Below are positions 15,996 through 24,543 of a DNA stretch of 43,479 nucleotides, in pieces (the stretch's first letter is position 1; the number at the start of each line of letters is the position of its first letter). This DNA is from Candidatus Methanomethylicaceae archaeon (lineage in GTDB: Archaea > Thermoproteota > Methanomethylicia > Methanomethylicales > Methanomethylicaceae). Location of the stretch: assembly GCA_015660995.1 (NCBI GenBank), contig JACTUC010000002.1, forward strand, positions 1 through 43,479. Reading direction: 5' to 3'. Under the pieces are notes generated by a model. That model saw only the letters and a program-made list of their open reading frames with translations, did no database searches and was not told the origin of the DNA. Both the position numbers and the translations under genes were made by a program.

Positions 15996-17948
15996 ATGAA
16001 TATATATAAAACTGTCTTAGGTATGGACAAATTACCATCCTATAATGGGTTTTCAATTGTAGTGATCAACGAATTTGGAATCATTCTAAAAAAAGACGTA
16101 CAGTCCATCGAAGAGGTTTCAGAGGAAGCCCGATCGAACAGGGTCGAAGCCATTGCGACCGACAATATCTACGAAATTGGCTCCGAGTCCGAGATACGCC
16201 GGTTCACAGGCTACCTTGGCAACGCAGATCTGGTCCAGGTCACCGGTTCTCCGGCTAGCGGGTTCAGACCGCTATCCCAGATTGGAAAGGACCTCGGCTT
16301 CTCCTCCGGCGAGAAACTCTCCCCATCCCGCTCCGCCGAGGTCTGCGCCCGCGCCGCAGCAGCGGGCAGAGGCTACGCCGTGAAGATATACGATCCAGAG
16401 ACCCGCATATCGATATCGAGGAGGAGAAAGTTTGGGTCCGGGGGCATGAGCGAGGGGAGGTATCGGCGGAGCATTCAGGGCGCCATCCTCAACCTCACGA
16501 ACACAATAGAGTCCACCCTCCACTCCAAGGGGATAGATTTCGACCTTTCCTTCAGGAAAGGCTCCCACGGGATCGAGGGAGCCACGTTCTTTGTCTACGC
16601 CTCAAGAAACCACCTCTTCGGCATAGTCCGCCCCATACGAACTTCAAGCATAAATGTGAAGATAACGCCCACATTCACAAAGTCTTTCGAGTTCTCGCCT
16701 TTCGGGTCAGCCGAGGAGAGCCCTCCCAAGCGGTACTTGATAGTTGGCGTGGACCCAGGCATGGTTACAGGCCTCGCCGTGATGGACCTCAACGGTAGGG
16801 TTCTGGACGCCTCAAGCGGCCGCGGCATTACAAGGGGGCAGATTACCCGCGACCTTTCAAACCTCGGGCGGGCCCTAATCTTCTCTACGGACGTCAACCC
16901 GCCCCCGGCGCTTATTGAGAAGCTGGCCGCAACCCATAGCGCCTTGCTCTTCTCCCCCGAGCGGTCCCTAAAAACCTCTGAGAAGAAGGAGATTGTGGAC
17001 GGGATCGCCTCCGAGCAGGGTGTTAGGGTCGAAGACTCGCACCAGAGGGACGCACTTGCCGCAGCTGCCAAGGCATTCTCCTTCTACAGGAACAAGCTTG
17101 AGCAGGCTGCCTCGCATGCTAGGGCTGAAGATCGCCCTGTGCAGCTGGATGAGTTGAAGGCGAACGTCCTACGGGGCATGAGCATTTCGGACGCAATAGC
17201 TGCTTCAAAGGCACCGGTTTTCGAGCAGACCGAGGCAGGACGGAAGAAGGCTGGGTCGGAGAGGGAGCAGATTCGGATTCTAGAGAACAAGTGCGTCGAC
17301 CTCAGGGTCGAGAGGGACAAGCTGCTGGCAAGGATTCTTGAGATGGAGCAGAACATTGACGAGCTTGAGAACAGCCTGCGCTTGGCAAGGCTCGGCGATC
17401 GCAAAAAGCTGTCAAAGGAGGATGCTGTCTACGAGCTTGACCGCCGCGTGAGGTCGCTTATCGCAGATGTGGAACAGATGAGGGGAGAGTTGGAATTAGC
17501 CAGATCCGAGAACGAGCGGATGCGCTCATCCCTTGTCGAATTCGTCTTGGGCGGATGCACCCTCTTCAGGAGATACAGCAGCGTCTTCGAAGCGACCCGC
17601 GACCTGCAGAATCTGCCAGACGAGGGGGTTGTGTTTGTGGACGAGGTCGGCACACTCTCCGAAGAGACCTTAATGGCACTCAGGTCCTCAGGAATCTCCG
17701 CGTTCGTCGTGGGAAAGATCTCAACGGATGAAAAGTTGCAGTTCTTGGGGGTGGGAATCCCTATGGTCCTTCTGCCTTCGCTCACATCGCAGGCCTACGG
17801 CATCGTTGAAGCGGTGGAGAAGGACTCCCTCCGTCGCTCGCTTGAGGATGCTAGGAGGGAGCTGCAGGACTTTTCGGCCTCGAAAGCCAAAAAGATAAAG
17901 GGTCTCTTTGAGGAGTACCGAAGGGAACGGCTCAAGGAGGCTCAGTAG
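15996..17948 (+). CDS. DUF460 protein with RNase H-like fold and coiled coil
   Basis: This 650-residue protein belongs to the archaeal COG2433/DUF460 group, predicted to have an RNase H-like nuclease fold. Its biochemical role is not established to my knowledge. Residues about 1-240 form an N-terminal region opening with TVLGMD, which looks like a degenerate first strand of the same fold. A second RNase H-like unit starts at LIVGVDPGMVTGLAV (DPG at about 253-255) and ends with DSHQRDALAAAAKAF. Residues about 395-520 are long charged coiled coil, followed by a small C-terminal domain with EGVVFVDEVGTLSEETLMAL. ATG 15996 keeps the TVLGMD strand; 16023 is an alternative. Its last 7 bases overlap the convergent SAM synthetase gene. 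Confidence 0.85.
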   Translation: MNIYKTVLGMDKLPSYNGFSIVVINEFGIILKKDVQSIEEVSEEARSNRVEAIATDNIYEIGSESEIRRFTGYLGNADLVQVTGSPASGFRPLSQIGKDLGFSSGEKLSPSRSAEVCARAAAAGRGYAVKIYDPETRISISRRRKFGSGGMSEGRYRRSIQGAILNLTNTIESTLHSKGIDFDLSFRKGSHGIEGATFFVYASRNHLFGIVRPIRTSSINVKITPTFTKSFEFSPFGSAEESPPKRYLIVGVDPGMVTGLAVMDLNGRVLDASSGRGITRGQITRDLSNLGRALIFSTDVNPPPALIEKLAATHSALLFSPERSLKTSEKKEIVDGIASEQGVRVEDSHQRDALAAAAKAFSFYRNKLEQAASHARAEDRPVQLDELKANVLRGMSISDAIAASKAPVFEQTEAGRKKAGSEREQIRILENKCVDLRVERDKLLARILEMEQNIDELENSLRLARLGDRKKLSKEDAVYELDRRVRSLIADVEQMRGELELARSENERMRSSLVEFVLGGCTLFRRYSSVFEATRDLQNLPDEGVVFVDEVGTLSEETLMALRSSGISAFVVGKISTDEKLQFLGVGIPMVLLPSLTSQAYGIVEAVEKDSLRRSLEDARRELQDFSASKAKKIKGLFEEYRRERLKEAQ

Positions 17949-19162
17949 AGGCTGGCTTTCCTCTGGAGTATCAGGTCGGTGACCTTGTCTATGGACTCGA
18001 GCTCAGAGTTCACCAGCTCGTTCAGCTCCTGCTTCATACTACCAGTGAACGCTGCCCCATCCTCTAGGAGGACCTGCACGTTTGCCATGTGCGGGTCGTC
18101 AATTGCCCTTCCTATCTGGCTGACTATCTTGACATAGACCTCCTCTATGCCCTTTAGCTTGGATGCCTTTGCGGCTATATTGGCCGCCAATACATTGTAT
18201 ATCTTGCCTGTGTGGTTTACTGGGTTCTTACCTGCAGCAGCCTCGAGGGACATAGGCCTCGACGGGGTTATCAGGCCGTTCGCCCTGTTTCCCCTCCCCG
18301 TCTCGCCGTCATCACCCATCTCTGCCGAGGTGCCTGTGACGGTGAGGTAGACGCTGCCCATTTCCAAGTGGTCAGCGTTGTTGAGGAAGATCTCAACCGG
18401 CAGCTCACACTTCTTGGCAACGAAGCTGTCAAGCGCCTTCACCGCTTCTTCTTTCACTGATATATAGTGATCCATATCCGGAATAAGCTTCGAGATCATA
18501 GCTGCCGCGATGGTCAGCTTGATCTCCTTGCCCGTCCTCAGGCCCATGACCTTGACGTCTTCTCCTATCTCTGGCATCCTCTTCCTCATGCCGTCAGAGT
18601 TGACGAACCTCTCTGTCTCGTAGACCAGTCTCTCGAGGGTATCGAGGGGTGCGTAGCCCACGCCGAAAGAGGTGTCGTTGGAGCAGGGATTATTACTTCC
18701 TACGCTGTTGTAGTTGCAGACAAGATCCGATGACCCCTTACCCAACCTTTGGTCGATTATCACATGCGAGTCGGGGTCGAGGTACCTGATATTGTTCTTT
18801 AACCACGCTTTCGCTGAGTCCACCGCAAGCCTGCCGACAGGGACAAAGATCTTCTCGCCATCCATATTTACCTCGCTGGTCGCCCTGCCAGACATCATGA
18901 TGTATATCGGCGAGATTACCTCTCCCCCTCCGAAGGCAGGGCGCGACTGCCCCCCTACAAGCAGGACCTTGTCAACGTTGTGATGGAGTATTTGCCCGAA
19001 TTTCTTCTTGTACTCACTACATAGGGCTAGGCTGAACTCCTCTGAGAGGCTGTCCGCGATGTAGTCTGGATGGCCCAAGCCCTTCCTCTCGACAAACTCG
19101 ACGCTGTGAGACTCTATAGGCTGTTGCTTCAGGTGCTCCAAAACAATGTTCTTTCCACTCAT
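17942..19162 (-). CDS. mat: Archaeal-type S-adenosylmethionine synthetase
   Basis: It makes S-adenosylmethionine from methionine and ATP. This is the divergent archaeal MAT family (about 400 residues), not the bacterial/eukaryal MetK. Family landmarks are [57 protein letters not shown] and [20 protein letters not shown], then [17 protein letters not shown]. The ATG at 19162 gives 406 residues, a normal length. It supplies the methyl donor for the methyltransferase at 19650-20174. It is transcribed alone and ends against the DUF460 gene. Confidence 0.96.
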   Translation of the reverse strand: MSGKNIVLEHLKQQPIESHSVEFVERKGLGHPDYIADSLSEEFSLALCSEYKKKFGQILHHNVDKVLLVGGQSRPAFGGGEVISPIYIMMSGRATSEVNMDGEKIFVPVGRLAVDSAKAWLKNNIRYLDPDSHVIIDQRLGKGSSDLVCNYNSVGSNNPCSNDTSFGVGYAPLDTLERLVYETERFVNSDGMRKRMPEIGEDVKVMGLRTGKEIKLTIAAAMISKLIPDMDHYISVKEEAVKALDSFVAKKCELPVEIFLNNADHLEMGSVYLTVTGTSAEMGDDGETGRGNRANGLITPSRPMSLEAAAGKNPVNHTGKIYNVLAANIAAKASKLKGIEEVYVKIVSQIGRAIDDPHMANVQVLLEDGAAFTGSMKQELNELVNSELESIDKVTDLILQRKASLY

Positions 19163-19341
19163 AGACCTAACCTCTGAGACACGTCGTATTTAGCAATAAT
19201 CACTATTTAATATCGTTTTCTGGTTAAAAAATTACTCCAGTTAATTTTCTACAAGCGCTGATGCTGCCATCGGTCTAAAATTAGGATGAATTGCGGAAGC
19301 TCTTCGACCCGCCATCTAGCTCTGGACTGGGTAGCGTCTGA

Positions 19342-19566
19342 TCAGACCGTCTTGATGTACAGGATATTATTGCCCCTTACCAGAATCTTGCCGTACTTGG
19401 CAACGGCATTTCCATCGTCGACCGCCTCGATCGCGTCGGTAAGGATCAGGTTCATCGTCGAGTCGTATTTTACAAGGTCGCCAATATATTCATGGCCATC
19501 CTTCAGCTTCACTAATATCTGGTTGTGCAAAGACTTGTTCAGCAGTCTTATTGGCTCACTCGGCAT
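19342..19566 (-). CDS. Lsm (Sm-like) RNA-binding protein
   Basis: Archaeal Lsm proteins form heptameric rings that bind U-rich RNA and act in RNA processing. The 74-residue product contains the Sm1 motif (NQILVKLKDGHEYIGDLVKYD, including the central Asp-Met-Asn-type position as STMNLIL) and the Sm2-like KILVRGNNILYI. The frame is open upstream to 19644. ATG at 19566 (MPSEPIRLLNKSL) matches the family start and sits 11-13 bases after the transcript start predicted from the TATA box at 19600-19610. The stop overlaps a perfect palindrome, GTCTGATCAGAC. Confidence 0.88.
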   Translation of the reverse strand: MPSEPIRLLNKSLHNQILVKLKDGHEYIGDLVKYDSTMNLILTDAIEAVDDGNAVAKYGKILVRGNNILYIKTV

Positions 19567-19599
19567 AAAATAAACACCATTTTTATGACGGCGTCCTTT

Positions 19600-19610
19600 A
19601 TTATAAAAAG
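19600..19610 (-). promoter_or_regulatory. TATA box of the Lsm gene
   Basis: On the reverse strand CTTTTTATAA is a near-consensus archaeal TATA element. It predicts transcription from about 19578, so the Lsm protein must start at 19566 rather than further upstream. Confidence 0.5.
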
Positions 19611-19649
19611 CTGTCGGAAGTTTGAATTCTCGCCAGCTCCCCATGGAGC

Positions 19650-20174
19650 TTAGCTATTCTTGTACCCCATCACGAAGACATCCCTCATGCTCTCCGATTC
19701 GTAGACCTGAGCCTCTGCTCCCCTTATCCTGCCACCTATCCCCTTGGCAAAGCTCGCCTTATTCAGGAGGCTGATGCCGAAGGCGCTCCCCCTTTTGAGG
19801 ACCCTCATGATCTCGTCCAAGCCCTTCTGCGGGTCTTCCACCAGCTGGAGCACGCTTACGCAGAAGACCTTGTCGCAGGACTCGCCACGGATGGGCAGTG
19901 CCTCCACATCGCCTAGGACGAACTCAGCACCTGAGTGCCTCTTCTTCGCTTCCTTGAGCATCTCCACTGACGTATCGATTCCTATGTGGAATCCGTTGCC
20001 CAAGTGGCTGAGGAGCATGCCTGTGCCACACCCAGCATCAACTACCGTCTCGCCATCATGGACCATCACCCTCTTGAGAATGAAGCTTATCTTCAGTAGT
20101 TGCTCTTCCATGTATCGCATATCGTAAATGCCAGCGGTGCTGTTGTAGTCCTTAGCGATCTCCTTCTTTCCCAA
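19650..20174 (-). CDS. SAM-dependent methyltransferase (class I, UbiE-like)
   Basis: The 174-residue protein has the Rossmann SAM-binding motif VVDAGCGTGMLLSHLG, then the acidic ribose-binding strand GIDTSVEML, FVLGDVEALPI and the post-motif VSVLQLVEDP. These place it in the methyltransferase type 11 group. The C-terminus is short. The substrate is unknown; UbiE-like proteins act on quinones, lipids or other small molecules. The start is TTG at 20174. It lies 42 bases after the moaD-like gene on the same strand and is probably co-transcribed with it. Confidence 0.85.
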   Translation of the reverse strand: MGKKEIAKDYNSTAGIYDMRYMEEQLLKISFILKRVMVHDGETVVDAGCGTGMLLSHLGNGFHIGIDTSVEMLKEAKKRHSGAEFVLGDVEALPIRGESCDKVFCVSVLQLVEDPQKGLDEIMRVLKRGSAFGISLLNKASFAKGIGGRIRGAEAQVYESESMRDVFVMGYKNS

Positions 20175-20216
20175 TTATCCAAGCCTCCAGAAATACCGCA
20201 CAGACGTGTGGGCTGC

Positions 20217-20495
20217 TCAACCGCCAGCAGCTGGAGGGAAGAAAGAGACTGTATCCCCATCCTTAAGTTTTGTATAGAGCCCCCTCAACCCCCTAATGTC
20301 CGTGCCGTTCACTATCACCCTGACCAGCCCTTTCAGCCCGTCACCCTCCATCAGCTGCTCTCTGAAGCCCCATGAGAAGTGGTCGTCGAGGGCAGAGATG
20401 AGATCTATGACCGTGTCCCCCATGAACTCTACCTCCGTGGCTGCCATGCCCGCCTTCTCCCTCAACAGGGCGAAGAACTCGGCCTTGACTTTCAT
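20217..20495 (-). CDS. moaD: MoaD/ThiS-family sulfur carrier protein
   Basis: The 92-residue beta-grasp protein ends in the exposed Gly-Gly (FFPPAAGG) that is adenylated and thiocarboxylated in this family. MoaD supplies sulfur for molybdopterin, the cofactor that holds tungsten or molybdenum. VNGTDIRGLRGLYTKLKDGD and VSFFPP are typical. A GGGGAGGTT ribosome site (20501-20509, reverse strand) precedes the ATG. It is divergent from the AOR gene by 71 bases, and MoaD-like genes often accompany tungsten aldehyde oxidoreductases. A role in tungstopterin synthesis is therefore favoured over thiamine synthesis, but SAMP-type protein modification is also possible. Confidence 0.85.
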   Translation of the reverse strand: MKVKAEFFALLREKAGMAATEVEFMGDTVIDLISALDDHFSWGFREQLMEGDGLKGLVRVIVNGTDIRGLRGLYTKLKDGDTVSFFPPAAGG

Positions 20496-20517
20496 GGGTG
20501 AACCTCCCCGTTCGAAA

Positions 20518-20525
20518 GATATAAG
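20518..20525 (+). promoter_or_regulatory. TATA box of the AOR-HPS gene
   Basis: GATATAAG is centred about 26 bases before a predicted transcript start near 20548. The roughly 19-base leader contains GGAGAT at 20555-20560, spaced 6 bases from the TTG start at 20567. This supports the chosen start. Confidence 0.45.
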
Positions 20526-20566
20526 TGTGCGCTGGAATTTACGATTAACCGTCCGGAGATATTAAT

Positions 20567-23065
20567 TTGGGCGGCTACCTCAACAAAATCCTACGCGTCA
20601 ACCTTTCCTCTAACGAGCTCTCAGTTGAGGGCATCAACTGGGATACCGCTGCGGATTTCGTGGGCGGTAGAGGTTATGGCGCGAAGATCCTCAGCGATGA
20701 ACTTCCAGTTGGGATCGATCCCCTTAGCCCCCAGAACAAGCTCATAATAATGACCGGTCCGCTCACTGGAACTGCTGCGCCCACGTCAGGAAGGTTCTCC
20801 GTATCGACGAAGTCGCCCGCAACCGGTACAGTGCTCGACGCCAACAGCGGAGGCTACTTTGGCACAGAGCTGAAGAGGGCAGGCTTCGATGGCATAATCA
20901 TAGAGGGGAGGAGCGAGACACCCGTGTACCTCTCCATCATCCACGGGAATGCAGAGATCAGAGACGCCTCAGCCCTTTGGGGCCGCGACGTTTTTGAGAC
21001 CGAGGACCGCCTCAAACAGATAGTAGGCGATCCCCTCGCAAGGGTCGCGTGCATAGGCCCGGCCGGCGAGCGCCTGGTGAAGATAGCAGCCATAATGAAC
21101 GAGAAGCACCGTACGGCCGCCAGGGGCGGTGTCGGCGCAGTCATGGGGTCCAAGAAGCTGAAGGCCATCGTCGTCCGCGGAAAAGGTGAGATCCCGCTCT
21201 CGAACCCCTACGCCTTCATGAAGGAAGTCAAGCAGACCCTGAGCGTGCTCAGGGGGCATCCACTGACTGGGGATAGTCTTGGGCGGTACGGGACCGCAGT
21301 TCTTGTGCACTCGATAAACAAGGCAGGCGTCTTCCCAGTAAGGAACTACTCGACTGGCTTCTTCGAGGATGCCGAGGAGGTGAGCGGCGAGAACCTGTCG
21401 AAGACGATCCTAAAGGGGAAGAAGGGGTGCTACGCGTGCCCAATCATGTGCGGCAGGATTACCCAGATAAAGACCCCGTCTGGTCAGATCCTCGACACCG
21501 AAGGTCCCGAGTACGAGAGCCTCTGGGCGCTTGGGCCAAACTGTGGCATAAAAGACCTCAGCGCGATCGCTTATGCCAACGACCTCTGCAACAAGCTCGG
21601 CGTAGATACCATCTCGATGGGGCAGGCTGTGGGATTTCTCATGGCGTGCGCTGAGAATGGTAAGGTAAAGCCGGAGGATATTGGCCTGTCCCTCAACTGG
21701 GGCAATGCCGAGACGCTGTTCAAGATAATTGAGATGACCGCAAAGAGGGAAGGGATAGGCGATCTGCTTGCAGAGGGCACAAAGAGGGCGGCTGCAAAGC
21801 TCGGAGCTGAGGACCTCGCAATGCACGTGAAGGGTCTCGAGCTACCTGCGTACGACCCAAGAGGGCTCAAGGGCCAGGCGCTCTCCTTTGCCACCTCCAA
21901 TAGAGGAGGATGCCACCTCAGGGCTTTCATGGTCCCGGCAGAGGTACTAAGCACCCCGAGGTACCTGAACCCCAATTCCTACGACGACAAGGCCGCCCTG
22001 GTCAAGGTGATGCAGGATGTCTTCGCGGTGCTGGACTCCTTGGTGCTCTGCAAGTATACGACCCTGGCTCTCTTCTCCACCCTTGCGTTTGAGCCGGATT
22101 CCTATGCCAGACTGCTCACAACAGCGACCGGCTTCTACGTTGACCGCGAAGAGTTCTACAAGATTGGCGAGAGGATATACAATGTCGAGCGCTTATTCAA
22201 CGCCCGGGAGGGCTTCAGCAGGAAAGACGACTACCTGCCCAAGCGCTTCCTCGAGATCGGCATGCCAGATGGCCCTGCGAAGGGCCAGAAAGTCGACATG
22301 GATAGGTTATTAAACGAGTATTATGCAGTGAGAGGTTGGGATTATAACGGCATACCTACCGACAGGAGGGTAACCAAGCTGGGTCTGAAGCCTTTGTATG
22401 AGGGTCCAAAACTCCAGGTCGCCATCGATGAGAGATACCTGAAAGACGCCCTCCCTATTGCCGAGGGAGCCTACAGAGGCGGCGCGGAGATCATCGAGGC
22501 AGGAACGCCCCTCGTGAAGTCGGAGGGTCTGAGGGTGGTCAAAGAATTCAGAAGGGTATGTCCCAATGCCTCCATTTTAGCAGATCTCAAGACATTCGAT
22601 ACTGGCTGGCTCGAGACCGAGCTAGCGGTCGAGAATGGGGCAGATATAGTAACCGTCATGGGCGCCACCGACGACTATACAATCAAAGACGCCGTGGGCG
22701 CGGCGCGTAAATACGGCGTGAAAGTAATGGTCGACCTGATGAACCTCAAGGATCCGCTGGCAAGAGCTATAGAGGTCGAGAAGTTGGGTGTCGACATCGT
22801 CTGCATGCACGTTGGCATCAGCGCTCAGGCAAGAGAGAGGGAGATCGACCAGAAGGTCGCGCTGGTGGAGAACCTGGTAAAGTCCGTTAAAGTGACCGTG
22901 GCTGTTGCAGGAGGGATAAAACTCGAGGTCATCCCCCAGATGGTCAGGGCAGGCGCTAGCCAACTTATTGTTGGGGGCGCCATTACCAAGTCTGCCAGCC
23001 CTGAAGAAGCAACAAAAAGGTTCGTCGATCTTATCAGGACAACGTGGAAAGGCACGAAGGCCTAA
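20567..23065 (+). CDS. Fusion: tungsten aldehyde:ferredoxin oxidoreductase + 3-hexulose-6-phosphate synthase
   Basis: One uninterrupted 832-residue frame joins two enzymes. Residues 1 to about 607 form a complete AOR-family protein: it starts GGYLNKILRVNLSS and has the pterin-binding GRGYGAKIL and FSVSTKSPATG. The cluster-ligand cysteines are Cys288, Cys291, Cys295 and Cys495 (GCYACPIMCG and LVLCKY), nearly the numbering I recall for Pyrococcus AOR. It ends with the usual EYYAVRGWDYNGIPTDR. After a short linker, residues 614-832 form an HPS domain of the OMP-decarboxylase superfamily. It has VAID, the catalytic D673-x-K675-xx-D678 in ADLKTFDTG, CMHVG, and the phosphate-binding VAGGIK and IVGGAIT. 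Inference: HPS cleaves hexulose 6-phosphate to ribulose 5-phosphate and formaldehyde, and AOR oxidises the aldehyde to formate, reducing ferredoxin. The start is TTG with GGAGAT. The aldehyde substrate of the AOR part is not proven. Confidence 0.92.
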   Translation: MGGYLNKILRVNLSSNELSVEGINWDTAADFVGGRGYGAKILSDELPVGIDPLSPQNKLIIMTGPLTGTAAPTSGRFSVSTKSPATGTVLDANSGGYFGTELKRAGFDGIIIEGRSETPVYLSIIHGNAEIRDASALWGRDVFETEDRLKQIVGDPLARVACIGPAGERLVKIAAIMNEKHRTAARGGVGAVMGSKKLKAIVVRGKGEIPLSNPYAFMKEVKQTLSVLRGHPLTGDSLGRYGTAVLVHSINKAGVFPVRNYSTGFFEDAEEVSGENLSKTILKGKKGCYACPIMCGRITQIKTPSGQILDTEGPEYESLWALGPNCGIKDLSAIAYANDLCNKLGVDTISMGQAVGFLMACAENGKVKPEDIGLSLNWGNAETLFKIIEMTAKREGIGDLLAEGTKRAAAKLGAEDLAMHVKGLELPAYDPRGLKGQALSFATSNRGGCHLRAFMVPAEVLSTPRYLNPNSYDDKAALVKVMQDVFAVLDSLVLCKYTTLALFSTLAFEPDSYARLLTTATGFYVDREEFYKIGERIYNVERLFNAREGFSRKDDYLPKRFLEIGMPDGPAKGQKVDMDRLLNEYYAVRGWDYNGIPTDRRVTKLGLKPLYEGPKLQVAIDERYLKDALPIAEGAYRGGAEIIEAGTPLVKSEGLRVVKEFRRVCPNASILADLKTFDTGWLETELAVENGADIVTVMGATDDYTIKDAVGAARKYGVKVMVDLMNLKDPLARAIEVEKLGVDIVCMHVGISAQAREREIDQKVALVENLVKSVKVTVAVAGGIKLEVIPQMVRAGASQLIVGGAITKSASPEEATKRFVDLIRTTWKGTKA

Positions 23066-23075
23066 CAGGCTCTTC

Positions 23076-23083
23076 TTTTTTTT
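23076..23083 (+). terminator. Oligo-T terminator after AOR-HPS
   Basis: A run of eight T follows the AOR-HPS stop by 10 bases and resembles an archaeal intrinsic terminator. It lies in the 25-base gap facing the fumarase beta gene. Confidence 0.5.
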
Positions 23084-23090
23084 ATCTGAG

Positions 23091-23642
23091 CTATGCCTTA
23101 CCTTTTTTTCGTAGTGTCTCTCCATTTGAGTCCATGGTTACGAAGCACGGACCAAAATCTGCGACCTCTATTACCCAGACAGCCTCTGGCTCACCTAGGT
23201 CCTTCCAATAGACGCCCAAAATCCGCTTCGCCGATCTGGCAGCCAGAGCACCTGCACCGCCGGGGTACTCCAGGTACACAGCGCCATGCTTCTTTAGCGC
23301 TTCCCTTGTGCCGTTGCCCATGCCGCCCTTCCCTATTATGCCCCTTAACCCCGTAAACCCAATGAGATCTGGCTCAGACCTCTCCATCCTCATGCTCGTG
23401 GTTGGGCCAGCCGATACCACTACATCCCCCTTAATAAGCGGGCCACAATGGTAAATGACTCCCCCCTTCAATTCAAAGGGGAGCTTTTCCCCCCTCCGTA
23501 GCAGTTCCAGTGCGCGTAGATGAGCCATATCGCGCATGGTGAAAACTGCCCCTGAGAGATAGGCGACGTCTCCTACCCTGAGCTGCCTGACGTCCGCCTC
23601 CTCCAGCACGGTCCTCAGTCTGTATGATCCCAAAACCTTCAC
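23091..23642 (-). CDS. fumB: Class I fumarate hydratase, beta subunit (C-terminal domain)
   Basis: With the alpha subunit it interconverts fumarate and malate; this domain covers the [4Fe-4S] active site. The 183-residue product contains VRQLRVGDVAYLSGAVFTMR, KGGVIYHCGPLIK, SAGPTTSMRME, GIIGKGGMGNGT and EAVWVIEVADFGPCFVTMDS. The frame is open to 23750, but I chose GTG at 23642. It overlaps the alpha stop as GTGA, has an AGGAT ribosome site nearby, and the product then begins VKVLGSYRLRT like other beta subunits. The longer form would overlap the alpha subunit by 112 bases. The four-base overlap implies translational coupling. Confidence 0.92.
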   Translation of the reverse strand: MKVLGSYRLRTVLEEADVRQLRVGDVAYLSGAVFTMRDMAHLRALELLRRGEKLPFELKGGVIYHCGPLIKGDVVVSAGPTTSMRMERSEPDLIGFTGLRGIIGKGGMGNGTREALKKHGAVYLEYPGGAGALAARSAKRILGVYWKDLGEPEAVWVIEVADFGPCFVTMDSNGETLRKKGKA

Positions 23643-24487
23643 CTCAAGATCCTGAAGCCGCTCGAATCCCATACTGCGGAGACCCTGCGAAGAGCCCAGC
23701 ACTGTACGCTCACCGAGACTGGTAGGCTCGCGGTGTGGCAGTGTGCCCATTCAACCCTCACGCCCAGAGCGGTGGCCCTCCCCCCCATCCCCATCGGTCC
23801 GATGCCAAGGCTGTTTATCTCAGGCAGAAGCTCATCCTCGAGCTGCGCAGCAGTCGGATCCTCTGTTCGCCTGTCGAGGGGCCTCAGCAGCGCTTTCTTT
23901 GCAAGATAAGCAGCCCACTCGAGAGACCCTCCCACGCCCAGTCCCACAATTATCGGCGGGCATGGCTTCCCCCCGGCATCCGCCACGGTCTCGATGACGC
24001 ACTCCTTAATCCCCCCAACTCCTCGATCGGGCTCAAGCATGAAGCTCCTGCTCACGTTCTCCGATCCCGCACCCTTGGCCATTATCTGCATCGTCACCTT
24101 CCCCCCCTCGCATCCTTCCTCCACGAAATGGACGATGGGGTTGTTCCTTCCAAGGTTCCTCCCTTCGTTTTCCCGGGTGAATGGGTTGACAGTGTTGGGG
24201 CGGAGGGGAACCTCCCTGGTCGCCAGTGATATACCTTCCCTTATTGTGTCCAGAACTCTGTCCTGACTACCAGCGCACTTCACAAAGAACACTAGTGTGC
24301 CCGTGTCTTGGCACATCGGCAGCCTCCTCTGGCGGGCGTACCCGATATTCTCGATAATTACCTTGAGCGCCTCCCTGCTGTTGCCCTCCTCGCCGGAGAG
24401 GCAAACCCTTAGCCTCTCTTCTATGTCCCTTGGAAGGTCTGTCTCAAGGATGCGGATAGCCTCAGCTACTTCGCTGGCATCCATCAA
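23639..24487 (-). CDS. fumA: Class I fumarate hydratase, alpha subunit (N-terminal domain)
   Basis: The 282-residue subunit binds the oxygen-sensitive [4Fe-4S] cluster. Candidate ligand cysteines lie in LPMCQDTGT, GGIKECVIETVA and VEWAHCHTASLPVSV. Other landmarks are NPFTRENEGRNLGRNNPIVH, MAKGAGSENVS and GIGPMGMGGRATALGV. It ends NVQCW-like (SVQCWALRRVSAV), the usual end of split alpha subunits. The cluster-dependent enzyme indicates anaerobic or low-oxygen life and would use the Suf system. The pair is convergent with AOR-HPS and could serve a partial citric-acid cycle or propionate route. Confidence 0.93.
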   Translation of the reverse strand: MMDASEVAEAIRILETDLPRDIEERLRVCLSGEEGNSREALKVIIENIGYARQRRLPMCQDTGTLVFFVKCAGSQDRVLDTIREGISLATREVPLRPNTVNPFTRENEGRNLGRNNPIVHFVEEGCEGGKVTMQIMAKGAGSENVSRSFMLEPDRGVGGIKECVIETVADAGGKPCPPIIVGLGVGGSLEWAAYLAKKALLRPLDRRTEDPTAAQLEDELLPEINSLGIGPMGMGGRATALGVRVEWAHCHTASLPVSVSVQCWALRRVSAVWDSSGFRILR

Positions 24488-24543
24488 CCATCACATCGGA
24501 GATTTCATAAGTCTGAGGTGGGAAATAAGAATGCCGTGTATTG

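Noticed and set aside
19286-19341. Possible C/D-box small RNA (GGATGA ... CTGA)
   Set aside because: The C box has a mismatch, no internal C'/D' boxes are clear and the CTGA belongs to a palindrome over the Lsm stop.
22390-22410. AOR-HPS junction as a frameshift or assembly artefact
   Set aside because: The frame is continuous, both domains are complete, and the junction sequence has the same composition as its surroundings. Read support could not be examined.
23642-23750. Longer N-terminus for the fumarase beta subunit (ATG 23750 or 23672)
   Set aside because: It would overlap the conserved end of the alpha subunit; GTG 23642 gives a GTGA overlap and the family start.
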